NCBI GenBank assembly: GCA_012932295.1
Contig: JAAONU010000016.1
Coordinates: forward strand, 31,185,290 to 31,249,289
DNA length: 64,000 nt
Direction: 5' to 3'
Source: Cyclina sinensis
Taxonomy: Eukaryota; Mollusca; Bivalvia; Venerida; Veneridae
The number at the start of each line of letters is the position of its first letter. Position 1 is the stretch's first letter. A program made the position numbers and the translations under genes. The notes beneath the pieces were generated by a model. It searched no databases, was not told where the DNA came from, and worked only from the letters and a program-made list of their open reading frames with translations. Of the stretch, positions 62,886 to 64,000 are shown piece after piece.

Positions 62886-63172
62886 GAATCTCTATAACTG
62901 TGTGAAGTTTCAAAGTGATATCACTGACAGTTTAAAAGTTATATTCCGGACAAGGATTATTTACTTATGGGAGATAATTGAAAATTATGCAAGGTAGAAT
63001 TACGGTTCTTGGACACTGCACTTTTTCTCACTGGTCTTAACAACGTGTTAAGTTTCAATCAAATTCCTTCAATAATTTTCAAGTTATTTTCAGGACAAGA
63101 ATGTGACGGACGGACGGAAGGATGGACAAGGCGGCGACTATAAGCTCTCCCTTTGGGGAGCATAAAAATCTA
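62886..63172 (+). repeat. ACGGACGG-type element end
   Basis: CAAGTTATTTTCAGGACAAG, then GACGGACGGACGG, then the palindrome GCTCTCCCTTTGGGGAGC and ATAAAAAT. The tract/palindrome/A-rich plan is shared with 38.1, 42.9 and 43.8 kb. Confidence 0.75.
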
Positions 63173-64000
63173 TGAAAGGAAGAGTCATTTAGGTAAAATT
63201 TACCTTATTTCTTCTGAAGCAATTATAATCATGCTAATAATATAACAAATTACTTCACTATGAAGCACTGATATACATAAAAAAACATTATGACTGAAAG
63301 TCACCGCGACAAAACATTTTGGAAATCAAAGGGCACTGAGACATACACTGCATCGCAGCAATACAATCTGGAAAAGAAACAACTTTGAAATTCGGCTCTT
63401 AACTGACTAGTGTACAATAAACGAATATCGAAAGTCATAGAAGTTTTAAAAAATAAAAATGCTTTCGAAATTTGCCTACAACATAAGATAATTCCCTCGA
63501 GAGTCAATTTCAGAACATAGGGAAACCAGATCATCCACAAGAAATAAAGTAAGGACCAGATTCATTTAAATGCGTCATTGGCTGTAATAACTCGGAGAAG
63601 TTGACTGCGTATTGCGTAATAAAATAATTTCATTAACGGTTGTTGCGCAGTATTTCTCTGCAAATGTATTGCCTTATGAAGTGGAATAATCAATTTTCTT
63701 AAGACAAGACCTCGCTGACGCTACATAAACAAAGGCGAACTGAACAATGCTGCAAAATCTTTTATATTTGATGCCGTTAATATTTGCTTGTGGCAGAACC
63801 AAATTGATAAAAACTGGCGAAACAAAGCAGAAACCTTCGCCTCTAAGAGATTCTCTTGAACCTATAGGGAGCTTAAATGCTTTTTTTTTTTCGAAAGAAA
63901 GCCCTTTGAAAATTAGATAAATGATGTTGTGAATATAAGATATTCTTTCGAATATTTTTGTTCAGGGAATTAAAATAATGATAATAATAAAAATATGTGT
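63173..64000. other. No recognised feature to window end
   Basis: AT-rich; the ORF at 63301-63540 has no motif. Nothing supports an exon. Confidence 0.4.

Overview
This window reads as nuclear DNA of a marine bivalve mollusc. It is AT-rich and intron-rich, with canonical GT-AG junctions. Its repeats carry ACGGACGG/CCGTCCGT tracts and short terminal palindromes of a kind I associate with clams and mussels. The species is an inference; no ribosomal or mitochondrial marker is present.

Layout, left to right. (1) 1.7-10.1 kb, minus strand: a tetraspanin gene whose six coding exons I could assemble at base level (about 267 aa). A 5-A run at 10019-10023 puts exon 1 one base out of frame with exon 2. 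Its introns hold a 34-bp minisatellite, an AT-rich ~25-bp minisatellite and two tRNA-derived SINE-like sequences. (2) 11.4-17.3 kb (minus) and 19.2-23.0 kb (plus): two divergent paralogues with the same three-exon plan, namely a signal peptide, a LamG-like domain with Thr/Ser-rich stalk, and a terminal PAN/Apple-like domain. All junctions are phase 1 and the last coding exon is 263 nt in both. No ATG is visible in the minus-strand signal exon; CTG stands where the paralogue has ATG. The plus-strand gene carries a ~1.8-kb inverted-repeat-bounded element in its first intron. (3) 23.4-24.8 kb: a Tc1-like transposon with 26-bp inverted repeats and TA target sites; its transposase is decayed. (4) 25.5-27.7 kb, plus: a three-exon EF-hand protein (154 aa) with an expanded last calcium loop and an 81-bp duplication of its coding end directly after the stop. 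(5) 28.5-64 kb: I find no confident host gene. It contains a possible type II membrane or signal-anchor first exon (28466-28632), a LINE 3' fragment (32.6-33.2 kb), an inverted pair of ACGGACGG-type elements (37.1-38.1 and 43.8-44.7 kb), clustered tandem modules, foldback hairpins, a 1.9-kb long-inverted-repeat element with a 5-bp target duplication (56.8-58.7 kb), a palindrome-rich element (59.9-60.5 kb), and old multi-kilobase duplications spread over 30-54 kb.

The clearest biology is the divergent pair of secreted LamG-stalk-PAN proteins. Their architecture suggests extracellular glycan or protein binding, for example mucus, recognition or matrix roles, but function is inferred only. The coding models were built by hand from splice signals, reading-frame phase and family motifs; no search was run.
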